Shown in pieces: positions 6,161-13,094 of a DNA stretch of 16,474 nt. Position 1 is the stretch's first letter; every line of letters starts with the position of its first letter. Source of the DNA: Candidatus Bipolaricaulota bacterium (lineage in GTDB: Bacteria; Bipolaricaulota; Bipolaricaulia; Bipolaricaulales; Bipolaricaulaceae); NCBI GenBank assembly GCA_021159405.1, contig JAGGRX010000003.1, positions 1-16,474 on the forward strand, in the 5' to 3' direction. A model generated the notes under the pieces. It saw only the letters and a program-made list of their open reading frames with translations, made no database searches and was not told where the DNA came from. The position numbers were made by a program, and so were the translations under genes.

Positions 6161-7769
6161 GGCTTTCCTCCCCTCCTTCCGAAAGGAGCTTGAGCACCCC
6201 TCTTTTGATCTCCGCCCGGAGCCTGGTGCCCGGAGGAGCCTGGGCGGGGTCGGTCACCACCTTGCCTTCCCTCAGGCGCAAGATGGCAAATCCCCGCTCC
6301 ACCACCCGCCGGGGGTCCAGGGCATGGAGCCTGTTTTCTCGGGCCTCAAGCCTCTCCTTCTCCCGCAAGAGCAGGGCCAGAGCCCGGGGGCGGGCGAGCT
6401 GGGCAGCCTTTGTCACCCTCTCCCATGCCTCATCGAGCTCGCGGCGGGCGGACCTGCGGAGGCGCCCCTGCACCTGCAGGAGGTACTGCCTTTGTCCCCC
6501 GAGGGCCGTGCCCACGGCCCTCGGCAGGGCCTGGGAGAGCCGGGTCAGATCGGTTTTGGCGCCCGCGAGGAGAGTTTCCGCGGCCCTGGCCAGCCTGCGA
6601 GCCCGCTCCCCCTCCCCCCGCCGGGCCTCAACGAGCCGGGACTCGGCCCGGGACAACACCCCCCTCAGGGTCTCCTCCAGGTGCTCCAGGGTCTCCCGCA
6701 CCCGATGTACAAGGAGCTGGGCGGCGGCGGTGGGGGTCTTGGCCCGCCAACCCACGTGATCCAATACAGAAAAGTCCTCCTCGTGGCCGATCCCCACCAC
6801 CACCGGCAGGGGGAACGTGGCCACCGCCCTGCCCAAGGCCTCGGAGTCGAACCAAGCCAGGTCCGTCCGGGACCCCCCTCCCCGACAGATCAGCACCACG
6901 TCGAACTCCCCTGCGCGAGCCCGGAACCAGTCCAGGGCGTTCAGCACCGAGGCCTCGGTATAGGGCCCCTGCACCCTGGCCCCGTGCACCACCACCTGAA
7001 AGGCGTACCCCGACTCCCTGAGGGTCTTGAGCACGTCCTTTTCCGCGTCCGAGCCCAGGCTGGTGATCAGCCCCACCCGCAGGGGAACAAGCGGAAACGG
7101 GAGGGACTTGTTGCGGTCGATCAGGCCCTCTTTAGTGAGCTTTCTGACGATCTCCTCCCGGCGGCGGGCCACCTCCCCCAGGGTGTAGGCCACATCCAGG
7201 TCCTTTATCACCACCCGGTAGGCCCCCCAGGGGACATAAAGATCCACCTGCACCAGCACCCTCACCGTGACCTCGTCCTCCAGGCGGAAGGGATCCCCGG
7301 CCCGGTGGAGCTTGTACTCTATGGCCTGGCGCACGTCCGGGAACAGGACCGCGTTCACCTCGGCAACGATCTTCCCACCCTCCCCCCGCTCTACCAGCTG
7401 GAAGCTGACCACATCCCGATGGGCGGACTTGCCGAACCCGCTTATCTCGCCCACCAACCACAGGGGATTGGGGAACGCGGTTTGGAGGGCGCTCCTCACC
7501 TGGACGTTGAGCTGGGAGACGGTGAGGTGGTCCCCGGCCCGGTCCAACTGCTCCTCGTAAAGCTTCAGCGTCCCCTCATCGAACTGGAAACCCTCCGACT
7601 TGAGGAGCTCGACCACTGCTACCACGTGCTGGGCCGGCACGGTCCAATATCGCTCCCCGGGGTGAAACTTCCTATCGGGAAGGCCTTTCACCAGGTCCAC
7701 GAGCCGCCGGTCGTAGTCGAACCGGATGTACAGCCGATCCCCGTCCCTGGCCACCTCTCGCTTGGACAT
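6144..7769 (-). CDS. xseA: Exodeoxyribonuclease VII large subunit with an extra N-terminal HARP-like domain
   Basis: Catalytic subunit of exonuclease VII, 541 residues compared with roughly 400-460 usual. The normal XseA part begins near residue 81 (LTVSQLNVQVRSAL). It has the OB-fold DNA-binding domain (about 100-195) and the catalytic core: ITSLGSDAEKDV with Asp245, RVQGP (265-269), RGGGS (296-300), GIGHEEDFSVLD (326-337), and RAKTPTAAAQLL. A long charged coiled coil (about 355-480) follows, ending in a C-terminal segment with DPRRVVERGFAIL. Residues about 8-66 are additional: LYIRFDYDRRLVDLVKGLP, then RKFHPGERYWTVP and VELLKSEGFQF. This resembles the HARP-type or SNF2-associated module with its conserved aromatic W-x-x-P step. 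The start is the ATG at 7769; the Shine-Dalgarno is weak (GGTAGGG at a distance, GGGCGGG adjacent). A later start is possible but would cut into the conserved-looking extra domain. It is upstream of and overlaps xseB. Confidence 0.96.
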   Translation of the reverse strand: MSKREVARDGDRLYIRFDYDRRLVDLVKGLPDRKFHPGERYWTVPAQHVVAVVELLKSEGFQFDEGTLKLYEEQLDRAGDHLTVSQLNVQVRSALQTAFPNPLWLVGEISGFGKSAHRDVVSFQLVERGEGGKIVAEVNAVLFPDVRQAIEYKLHRAGDPFRLEDEVTVRVLVQVDLYVPWGAYRVVIKDLDVAYTLGEVARRREEIVRKLTKEGLIDRNKSLPFPLVPLRVGLITSLGSDAEKDVLKTLRESGYAFQVVVHGARVQGPYTEASVLNALDWFRARAGEFDVVLICRGGGSRTDLAWFDSEALGRAVATFPLPVVVGIGHEEDFSVLDHVGWRAKTPTAAAQLLVHRVRETLEHLEETLRGVLSRAESRLVEARRGEGERARRLARAAETLLAGAKTDLTRLSQALPRAVGTALGGQRQYLLQVQGRLRRSARRELDEAWERVTKAAQLARPRALALLLREKERLEARENRLHALDPRRVVERGFAILRLREGKVVTDPAQAPPGTRLRAEIKRGVLKLLSEGGEESHGTRG

Positions 7770-7843
7770 CCCGCCCGTACCCTACCTGAGGGAGAAGCAC
7801 AGGGCAAGGGCCGGTTTGGAATCCTGAGGGAGGGGACCTAAAA

Positions 7844-8842
7844 TTGAATCCTCTGGAATCCCGATTGGAGGACGAGGTGGACGAAAAGGTTTGGGACGTG
7901 GTCATCGTTGGAGCCGGGCCGGCCGGGCTCAGTGCAGGGATCTACGCCCGTAGGGCTGGGCTCTCCTGCCTGATCCTGGAGCGGGCCGTGCCGGGTGGGC
8001 AGCTTCTGGAGACCGACCTCGTGGAGAACTTCCCTGGTTTTCCCGAACCCATCCCTGGCCCCGAGCTCATGGACAGGATGAAAAGGCAGGTCGAGCGCCT
8101 GGGGGCGGAGATCAAGTCCTGCGAGGCCAAAAGCCTTGCCCGGGACGAAGGCGGGTGGGTCCTCGGGACTTCGATGGGCGAAATCCATGCCCGGACGGTA
8201 ATCTTGGCCGTGGGGGCCCGCCACAAGGAGCTCCCCGCAAAGGGGGCCAAGGAATTCACCGGCCGGGGGCTTTCTTATTGTGCCACCTGCGACGGCTACT
8301 TCTTCCAAGGGAAGCGGGTCCTCATGGTGGGGGCGGGGGACTCGGCCCTCATCGAGGCCCTGTTCCTCGCCAAGCTATGTGAGAAGGTGTTCATAGCGGT
8401 ACGTCACCCCAAAGAGGACCCCAAGGCCATCCGGGCCGTGGCGGCCCTCAGGGAGCGGGCCTTCCAGAACCCCAAGATCGAGTTCCTGTGGAACGTGGTG
8501 GTGGAGGAAATCCGCGGGGAGGGGCGAGTATCCTCGGTGGTGCTGCGGGACCTTTCAACTGGGCAGCTTCGGGAGCTGCCCATCGACGGGGTGTTCGTGA
8601 AGATCGGGTATCGGCCTGCCACGGACTGGCTGAACGGGGTGGTCGAGCTCACGCAAGCCGGCTATATTCGCACTGACCCTTGGATGCACACCAGCGCTCC
8701 AGGGGTGTTCGCCGCCGGGGACGTGCGGGAGCCGACAGGAAGGTATGCGCAAGCCGTGGTGGCCGCAGCGGAGGGTGCAATCGCCGCCCTGGAGGCGGAG
8801 CGCTATATTTCCGAAGGGGGAGGAGCTCATGGCAAAAGGTAA
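7844..8842 (+). CDS. Thioredoxin-reductase-like FAD flavoprotein
   Basis: A low-molecular-weight TrxB-type pyridine-nucleotide disulfide oxidoreductase of 332 residues. FAD-binding VVIVGAGPAGLSAGIYA (19-35, with GxGxxG at 23-28), the redox pair C146-A-T-C149 followed by Asp-Gly, the second dinucleotide site VGAGDSA (162-168), and AAGDVRE (290-296) for FAD are all present and in order. The stretch after the second Rossmann strand reads VFIAVRHPKEDPKAIR where NADPH-using TrxB has an HRRxxxR pattern. The electron donor may therefore not be NADPH; NADH, ferredoxin or another donor is possible. The probable start is the TTG at 7844 with AGGGAGGGG eight bases upstream. A GTG at 7877 with GGAGG is an alternative and would remove 11 residues. 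The 3' end overlaps the next gene by 14 bases. Expected partners are thioredoxins or glutaredoxin-like proteins; none is encoded here. Confidence 0.86.
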   Translation: MNPLESRLEDEVDEKVWDVVIVGAGPAGLSAGIYARRAGLSCLILERAVPGGQLLETDLVENFPGFPEPIPGPELMDRMKRQVERLGAEIKSCEAKSLARDEGGWVLGTSMGEIHARTVILAVGARHKELPAKGAKEFTGRGLSYCATCDGYFFQGKRVLMVGAGDSALIEALFLAKLCEKVFIAVRHPKEDPKAIRAVAALRERAFQNPKIEFLWNVVVEEIRGEGRVSSVVLRDLSTGQLRELPIDGVFVKIGYRPATDWLNGVVELTQAGYIRTDPWMHTSAPGVFAAGDVREPTGRYAQAVVAAAEGAIAALEAERYISEGGGAHGKR

Positions 8843-10466
8843 CTGGCCTACCATTCCGGAGCTGTTAGCCCAGAGTGCCAAGAGGTACGGGAGGCACATC
8901 GCCCTCAGGATGCCGCAGCTAAAGGGGCGTCGGTTCTCGTTCCGGGAGGTCACCTATCGGGAACTGTGGGAGCTTGCGGGGAAGCTGGCCGTGTGGCTCT
9001 CAGCTCAGGGGGTGGAAAGCGGCGATCGGGTAGCGATCATCGCCAAGCCATCTGTGGGCTGGGCGGTGGCGTTCTTCGCCATCCAGCGGCTGGGCGCGGT
9101 GGCGGTACCCCTGGATGCAAGCCTTCGGCCGGCTGAGATCGCCAGGATCCTGAAGGAGGCGGAGGTCAAGCTTCTGTTTGTGGCGGCCAACCGCTACGAG
9201 GAACTCCTGTCCCTTACCGACCAGGTGCCCTCACTGGCCGAGGTGGTGTCGGTGGAGGTCATGCCAGGGGCCCTCTCCCTGTGGGAGGTCCTCCCCGAGG
9301 AGGCGAAGGCCCCTCCGGATGTGCGCCCAGACCCGGAAGCCCTGGCCCTGCTCATGTACACCTCCGGCACCACCGGGGACGCCAAGGGCGTCATGCTCTG
9401 CCACCGGAACATCGCATCAAACGTGGAGGGCCTCATTGAGGCCTTTCATGTGAGCTCAGAGGACAAGCTGGTCACCATCGTGCCCTGGTACCACATCTAC
9501 GGGCTGACCGTGTTTTTGACCCTGCTCGCCGCCGGGGCCACGGTGTCCTACACCGACGATTACCGAAACCTGATCGAGGTGGCCCGCCGGTGCGGGGTCA
9601 CCATCATGGTGGGGGTACCAAAACTCTACCACGCCCTATGGCGGAGGCTGCAGGAGAACTTCCAGTCCAGCCTGTTGCGCCGGCTCCTTTTCCGGTTCGC
9701 CCCACGGCTCTTGGGGAAGATCGTCAAGAAGAAACTCCTTACCCCGGAGTTTCGGTTCTTCGTTTCCGGAGGGGCGGCCTTGGCCGCGGAAGTTGGAGTA
9801 GGGTTCAGGCGCCTTGGCCTCGGGATGGTCGAAGGCTACGGGCTTACCGAGACCTCGCCGGTGCTTACTGTTTCCGAACCGTTCACCAAGCGGGCCGGCA
9901 CGGTGGGCAGGCCCCTCAAGGGCATAGAGATCCACATCGAGCAGCCCGATGCCAACGGCTACGGCGAGGTGCTCGTACGTGGCCCGAGCGTGATGCTTGG
10001 CTACTACAAGAACCCAAAGCGCACGGCAGAGGTGCTGACCAAAGACGGGTGGCTGCGCACCGGGGACCTGGGGCGCCTTGACTCCCGTGGATACCTGTTC
10101 CTCGCCGGACGCAAGAAAAACGTGATCGTGCTTGAGTCCGGGAAGAACGTGTATCCAGAGGAGGTGGAGTGGGAGCTCTCCCTGATCCCGGAGGTGGAAG
10201 AGGTGCTCGTCTACGAGCGCAAGAAGGGTGGGACCCCGGTGGTGGCAGCCATGGTCTATCCCAACTGGGAAGAGCTGTCAAAGCAAAAAATCGAGGATGC
10301 GGAGACGGCCCTGGAGCTGATCTGGGAGCGCATAAAGGAGGCCCAGAAGAACCTGGCCACCTTCAAACGCATAAAGAGCAAGGACGACGTGAAACTGGTA
10401 GACAAGCCCTTTGAGAAGTCCACCAAGCAGGAGATCAAGCGCCACCTGTACATAAGGGAAGACTAA
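8829..10466 (+). CDS. AMP-forming acyl-CoA synthetase (long-chain fatty-acid-CoA ligase type)
   Basis: A member of the adenylate-forming (ANL) superfamily that activates a carboxylic acid with ATP to an acyl-AMP and then forms the CoA thioester. It has 545 residues. Core motifs in order are LLMYTSGTTGDAKGVML (174-190), PWYHIYGL (219-226), VSGGAAL (312-318), VEGYGLTETSP (334-344), RTGDLG (410-415), and GRKKNVIVLESGKNVYPEEVE (427-447). This layout fits long-chain fatty-acid ligases, though the chain length cannot be read. The C-terminal A10 region reads KPFEKSTKQEIKR (526-538), with Glu535 where the adenylation Lys normally sits; neighbouring lysines 533 and 537 might serve. The start ATG at 8829 has GGGGGAGGAG just upstream and lies within the last 14 bases of the trxB-like gene, so translation is coupled. 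It ends 17 bases from the convergent DUF429 gene. Confidence 0.9.
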   Translation: MAKGNWPTIPELLAQSAKRYGRHIALRMPQLKGRRFSFREVTYRELWELAGKLAVWLSAQGVESGDRVAIIAKPSVGWAVAFFAIQRLGAVAVPLDASLRPAEIARILKEAEVKLLFVAANRYEELLSLTDQVPSLAEVVSVEVMPGALSLWEVLPEEAKAPPDVRPDPEALALLMYTSGTTGDAKGVMLCHRNIASNVEGLIEAFHVSSEDKLVTIVPWYHIYGLTVFLTLLAAGATVSYTDDYRNLIEVARRCGVTIMVGVPKLYHALWRRLQENFQSSLLRRLLFRFAPRLLGKIVKKKLLTPEFRFFVSGGAALAAEVGVGFRRLGLGMVEGYGLTETSPVLTVSEPFTKRAGTVGRPLKGIEIHIEQPDANGYGEVLVRGPSVMLGYYKNPKRTAEVLTKDGWLRTGDLGRLDSRGYLFLAGRKKNVIVLESGKNVYPEEVEWELSLIPEVEEVLVYERKKGGTPVVAAMVYPNWEELSKQKIEDAETALELIWERIKEAQKNLATFKRIKSKDDVKLVDKPFEKSTKQEIKRHLYIRED

Positions 10467-10483
10467 GGGCTTGTCCTGGCGCC

Positions 10484-11242
10484 TCAAAGATCTTTAGATT
10501 TTGGGCGCACCGGGACGAGGATGAAGCCCTCCTTTTCGCCCCCGAAAAGGCGGTAGCCCGCTGGCCCCCAGTGCCAGAGCCAAAGCCCGATATAGGCGCA
10601 GAAGCAGGCGTCAAGCAGGTCCTCCAAGGCCTTTAGGGCTTTTCCCTTAAGCCCATGCAAGGCTTCAGGGAGGAGGGCTCCTGCAGCCAGGGCCGGCTCC
10701 CACCCCTTAAGGGAGCGGAGGAGCTCCACGTAGCGGGAGAGTTCCCGTAGGCGAAACTCAAGTGTGCGTCCCTTGCGGGCCTTGTACTTGAGGGTTCTTT
10801 CAAGTCCAAACAGCTCCACCATGGCGGGGTGGGGGAACACTTCCACCACCTGGCGTACGGCCGCTCCTTTTTCCACATGTGCTCGGAGCTCAAACCCGAG
10901 CTCCGAAAGCTTTGCCACCAGGGCCTCGCCCCGCACCTTGGGCCCTAACCTTGCGCGGCTTACCGGAAGCGCCCCCGCCTCCTTTTTGCGATAGGCTTGC
11001 GAAAGCTCACGGTCGCAGGGACGGGTGCCCGTTTCGTTAGGCACGACAAGCGGGGCGTCGATCGCTACCAAGGCGGGCTCCATCCCCACGGCTTCCCTTA
11101 TGAAATCCACGAGTTCCTGGTCCTCCCTTAGCCCAGCCGACCAGTGGGTGGGGATCCAAGCCCCGGCTTCGCCGGGCGCCAGGACCACTATGCCGCTTGG
11201 ATTACGGGAAGACCAAGCCAGGTCCAGTCCCACGAACCGCAT
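10484..11242 (-). CDS. DUF429 family protein, predicted RNase H-like nuclease
   Basis: A 252-residue protein with the DUF429 pattern: an opening FVGLDLAWSS (3-12), VAIDAPLVVPNETGTRPCDREL (59-80), EVFPHPAMVELF (134-145) with LKYK soon after, and a late DLLDACFCAYIGL (208-220). The family is predicted to share the RNase H fold, and Asp7, Asp62, Glu134 and Asp211 are the candidate metal-binding acids. No cellular role is firmly known. The 3-bp to 10-bp region before its ATG lacks a good Shine-Dalgarno and begins only 6 bases after the stop of the upstream secreted protein, so it is probably translated by coupling or at a low level. The shared transcript with a secreted protein looks incidental. 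Confidence 0.85.
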   Translation of the reverse strand: MRFVGLDLAWSSRNPSGIVVLAPGEAGAWIPTHWSAGLREDQELVDFIREAVGMEPALVAIDAPLVVPNETGTRPCDRELSQAYRKKEAGALPVSRARLGPKVRGEALVAKLSELGFELRAHVEKGAAVRQVVEVFPHPAMVELFGLERTLKYKARKGRTLEFRLRELSRYVELLRSLKGWEPALAAGALLPEALHGLKGKALKALEDLLDACFCAYIGLWLWHWGPAGYRLFGGEKEGFILVPVRPKSKDL

Positions 11243-11248
11243 CGGGGC

Positions 11249-12262
11249 TCAGGGACTTGGTTTAGGGACTGCAGGATAGAGGGAGAGGTAGTAGTTTCCC
11301 TCTCCGGATTTACGCACGATGCGGATGTACCAGTCGCAGGTGTCTCCAGTGCCGGTGCAGGGGGCGATGCACTGGAGCAGCCCCTTTCCCCCCTCGGACC
11401 GGAACTCCTCGATCCCGCAGTGGTTCAGAAAGTAAACGTCGAACTCAAGCCCGGGATCTGCTGAGATCCAAAACACGAGGGCCTCGCCCCGGGAGGCGCG
11501 GAGGTGATACCAATCGTGAAAGTCGGTTCCCAGGCGTCCCAATGGGCCTCCCAAGTGTCCCACGTAGTCCCCCGGGGGAAGAAAAACCGCTTCTCCAGGG
11601 CCGTTGGTGTCCGGGAGCTCCTCCCGCGGTACGTCGGCCGGAGGAAGCTCGGGGACAGGACAGCCGGTTCCCTGAAAGTCCCTAAAGCAACCGGCCACCG
11701 AAGGGACGGTGCATTCCTCAGGAGGCGGAGGAGGTGGAGATTGAGGTGGGGGGAAAGCTGAAACTTCCACCTTGGGAGCTTCCAAGGTAAGGCTTCTCAG
11801 AGTGAAGCCCACATGCGGGTCACACAGGATCACCCGCTGGACGATGATCACAAGCTCGGAGGTGGCGATCTCCGGCAGCCAGGTGAAGGAGGCCTCTCCG
11901 TATACCTTATACCACCTGGAACTGCACCCGGAAGCGCGATTGCGCAGTAGAAGATCTATCCTGCCCCATTCCCCACCCTTTCCGGGCCCGTAAAAGATCC
12001 GTACGAACACATCCCGACCCACACAGTCTTGACAAGGATCCTCGGCGATGCCCTCTAATCTCAACTTTAAGTCAACTCCTTGAGGTACATTGAGGAACCG
12101 CCAAGTGGCACTGGACCGCAGGCGAAAATCCTTAAGCCAGCATAGGCCGCCTTCGGAAACCCCGGTGCAGGCGAAATCCGTGGCTACGAACTCGTGCCCC
12201 ATGGCCGCGATCGTGAAAAGTAAAATGAAAACCGCCACCCCCGCGACTCGGCTGCTCACCAT
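11249..12262 (-). CDS. Secreted cysteine-rich protein with C-terminal PPC-like domain
   Basis: No named family for the whole protein. It has 337 residues and begins with a signal peptide (hydrophobic 7-20, likely cut near 21-23). An N-terminal beta-rich region (about 25-165) has six cysteines, including C77-x-x-C80. A proline linker at 171-181 contains a run of seven prolines. The C-terminal domain (about 225-330) resembles the bacterial pre-peptidase C-terminal (PPC) fold: FHDWYHLRASRGEALVFWI (248-266), LEFDVYFLN (272-280), then WYIRIVRKSGEGNYYLSLY (311-329). There are thirteen cysteines in all, suggesting disulfides outside the cytoplasm. PPC domains usually ride on secreted proteases or other exported enzymes, but no catalytic domain is visible here. 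The start is the ATG at 12262, with AAGGGGG upstream and a readable promoter at 12288-12316. Confidence 0.75.
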   Translation of the reverse strand: MVSSRVAGVAVFILLFTIAAMGHEFVATDFACTGVSEGGLCWLKDFRLRSSATWRFLNVPQGVDLKLRLEGIAEDPCQDCVGRDVFVRIFYGPGKGGEWGRIDLLLRNRASGCSSRWYKVYGEASFTWLPEIATSELVIIVQRVILCDPHVGFTLRSLTLEAPKVEVSAFPPPQSPPPPPPEECTVPSVAGCFRDFQGTGCPVPELPPADVPREELPDTNGPGEAVFLPPGDYVGHLGGPLGRLGTDFHDWYHLRASRGEALVFWISADPGLEFDVYFLNHCGIEEFRSEGGKGLLQCIAPCTGTGDTCDWYIRIVRKSGEGNYYLSLYPAVPKPSP

Positions 12263-12287
12263 CGCCCCCTTCCATTAAAACCTTCAC

Positions 12288-12316
12288 ATTCTAGGATTTT
12301 TGTAAGAGCGAGACAA
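12288..12316 (-). promoter_or_regulatory. Sigma-70-type promoter for the secreted PPC-like gene
   Basis: On the minus strand the -35 reads TTGTCT (12316-12311) and the -10 reads TAGAAT (12293-12288), separated by exactly 17 bases. The -10 matches five of six consensus bases and the -35 four of six. A start near 12281 would leave a leader of about 20 bases holding the GGAAGGGGG Shine-Dalgarno. A 6-bp inverted repeat, GTAAGA at 12302-12307 and TCTTAC at 12324-12329, brackets the -35 and could be an operator. Confidence 0.55.
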
Positions 12317-12339
12317 GTATTTTTCTTACGTTCGCAACC

Positions 12340-12346
12340 GGAGGAA
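12340..12346 (+). promoter_or_regulatory. Shine-Dalgarno that decides the pcm start
   Basis: GGAGGAA lies seven bases before the ATG at 12354, ideal spacing. The later GTG at 12444, closer to where PCMT proteins usually begin, has GAGGG only three bases away. This favours the longer protein. Confidence 0.6.
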
Positions 12347-12353
12347 CCCCTTT

Positions 12354-13094
12354 ATGAGCCGCCTTTTAGGGGAGCACCTCGCTGGTCGCGGTTGGTGGAT
12401 GAGGGCGTTTCGGTTTACCGTTAGATCTGTCGTGCGAGGGAATGTGGCGAATTCTGATGATAAGCTTGAGCGGGCGAAAAGGGCGCTTTTGGCCGAGCTC
12501 AGGGCTTTGGGCATCCGGGATGAGCGGGTGCTTTCCGCCATGGAAAGGGTGCCAAGGCATCTTTTCGTCCCCCCGGAGCTGGTCCCCTACGCCTACGAGG
12601 ACCGTCCCCTCCCCATCGGGGCCGGCCAGACCATCTCCCAGCCGTACATCGTAGCCCTGTCCACTCAGGCCCTTGAGCTTTCGCCGCAGGATCGCGTGCT
12701 CGAGATCGGCACCGGTTCGGGGTATCAAGCGGCCGTGCTGGCCGAGCTCGCCGGGGAGGTGTACACGGTGGAAAGGCTGCCCGAGCTCTCCCAAGCCGCC
12801 CGGGAGCGGCTGGAAAGGCTCGGCTACCGAAACTTGCACTTCCGCGTGGGGGATGGGACCAAGGGCTGGCCTGAGGAGGCCCCGTTCGATGCCATCCTGG
12901 TCACTGCGGCGGCCCCGAGGGTCCCGCAGAGCCTGATCGAACAGCTTGCCGAGGGGGGCCGGCTGGTGATCCCCATCGGAGGCCGGGAAAGCCAAACCCT
13001 GTGGCGCATGGAAAAGCGTGCCGGGCGCCTCAAGAAGGCCTATCTTTGTCCCTGCACGTTCGTGCCCTTGATCGGAGAGGAGGGATGGCGGTGA
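12354..13094 (+). CDS. pcm: Protein-L-isoaspartate O-methyltransferase
   Basis: Repairs age-damaged proteins by methylating L-isoaspartyl residues with S-adenosylmethionine. The 246 residues contain the family core: RVPRHLFVPPEL (66-76), YEDRPLPIGAGQTISQPYIVA (81-101) with the substrate-binding TISQP segment, the SAM motif VLEIGTGSGYQAAVLAEL (115-132), VYTVER (136-141), the VGDGTKGW post-motif (165-172) and FDAILVTAAAP (178-188). The usual PCMT start matches about residue 32-40, so some 30 basic residues (MSRLLGEHLAGRGWWMRAFR and onward) are extra. They are kept here because of the strong Shine-Dalgarno, but a GTG at 12444 is an alternative. The gene overlaps the threonine aldolase start by 10 bases. 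Pcm is common in thermophiles, where isoaspartate forms fast. Confidence 0.94.
   Translation: MSRLLGEHLAGRGWWMRAFRFTVRSVVRGNVANSDDKLERAKRALLAELRALGIRDERVLSAMERVPRHLFVPPELVPYAYEDRPLPIGAGQTISQPYIVALSTQALELSPQDRVLEIGTGSGYQAAVLAELAGEVYTVERLPELSQAARERLERLGYRNLHFRVGDGTKGWPEEAPFDAILVTAAAPRVPQSLIEQLAEGGRLVIPIGGRESQTLWRMEKRAGRLKKAYLCPCTFVPLIGEEGWR

Noticed and set aside
6159..7841. Open frame of 560 codons on the plus strand opposite xseA
   Set aside because: It mirrors xseA codons in a GC-rich gene and is rich in Pro, Gly, His and Leu with no motif; xseA on the other strand has all the expected catalytic motifs.
12318..12323. TATTTT considered as a plus-strand -10 for pcm
   Set aside because: No acceptable -35 at 16-18 bases upstream; the pcm promoter stays unassigned.
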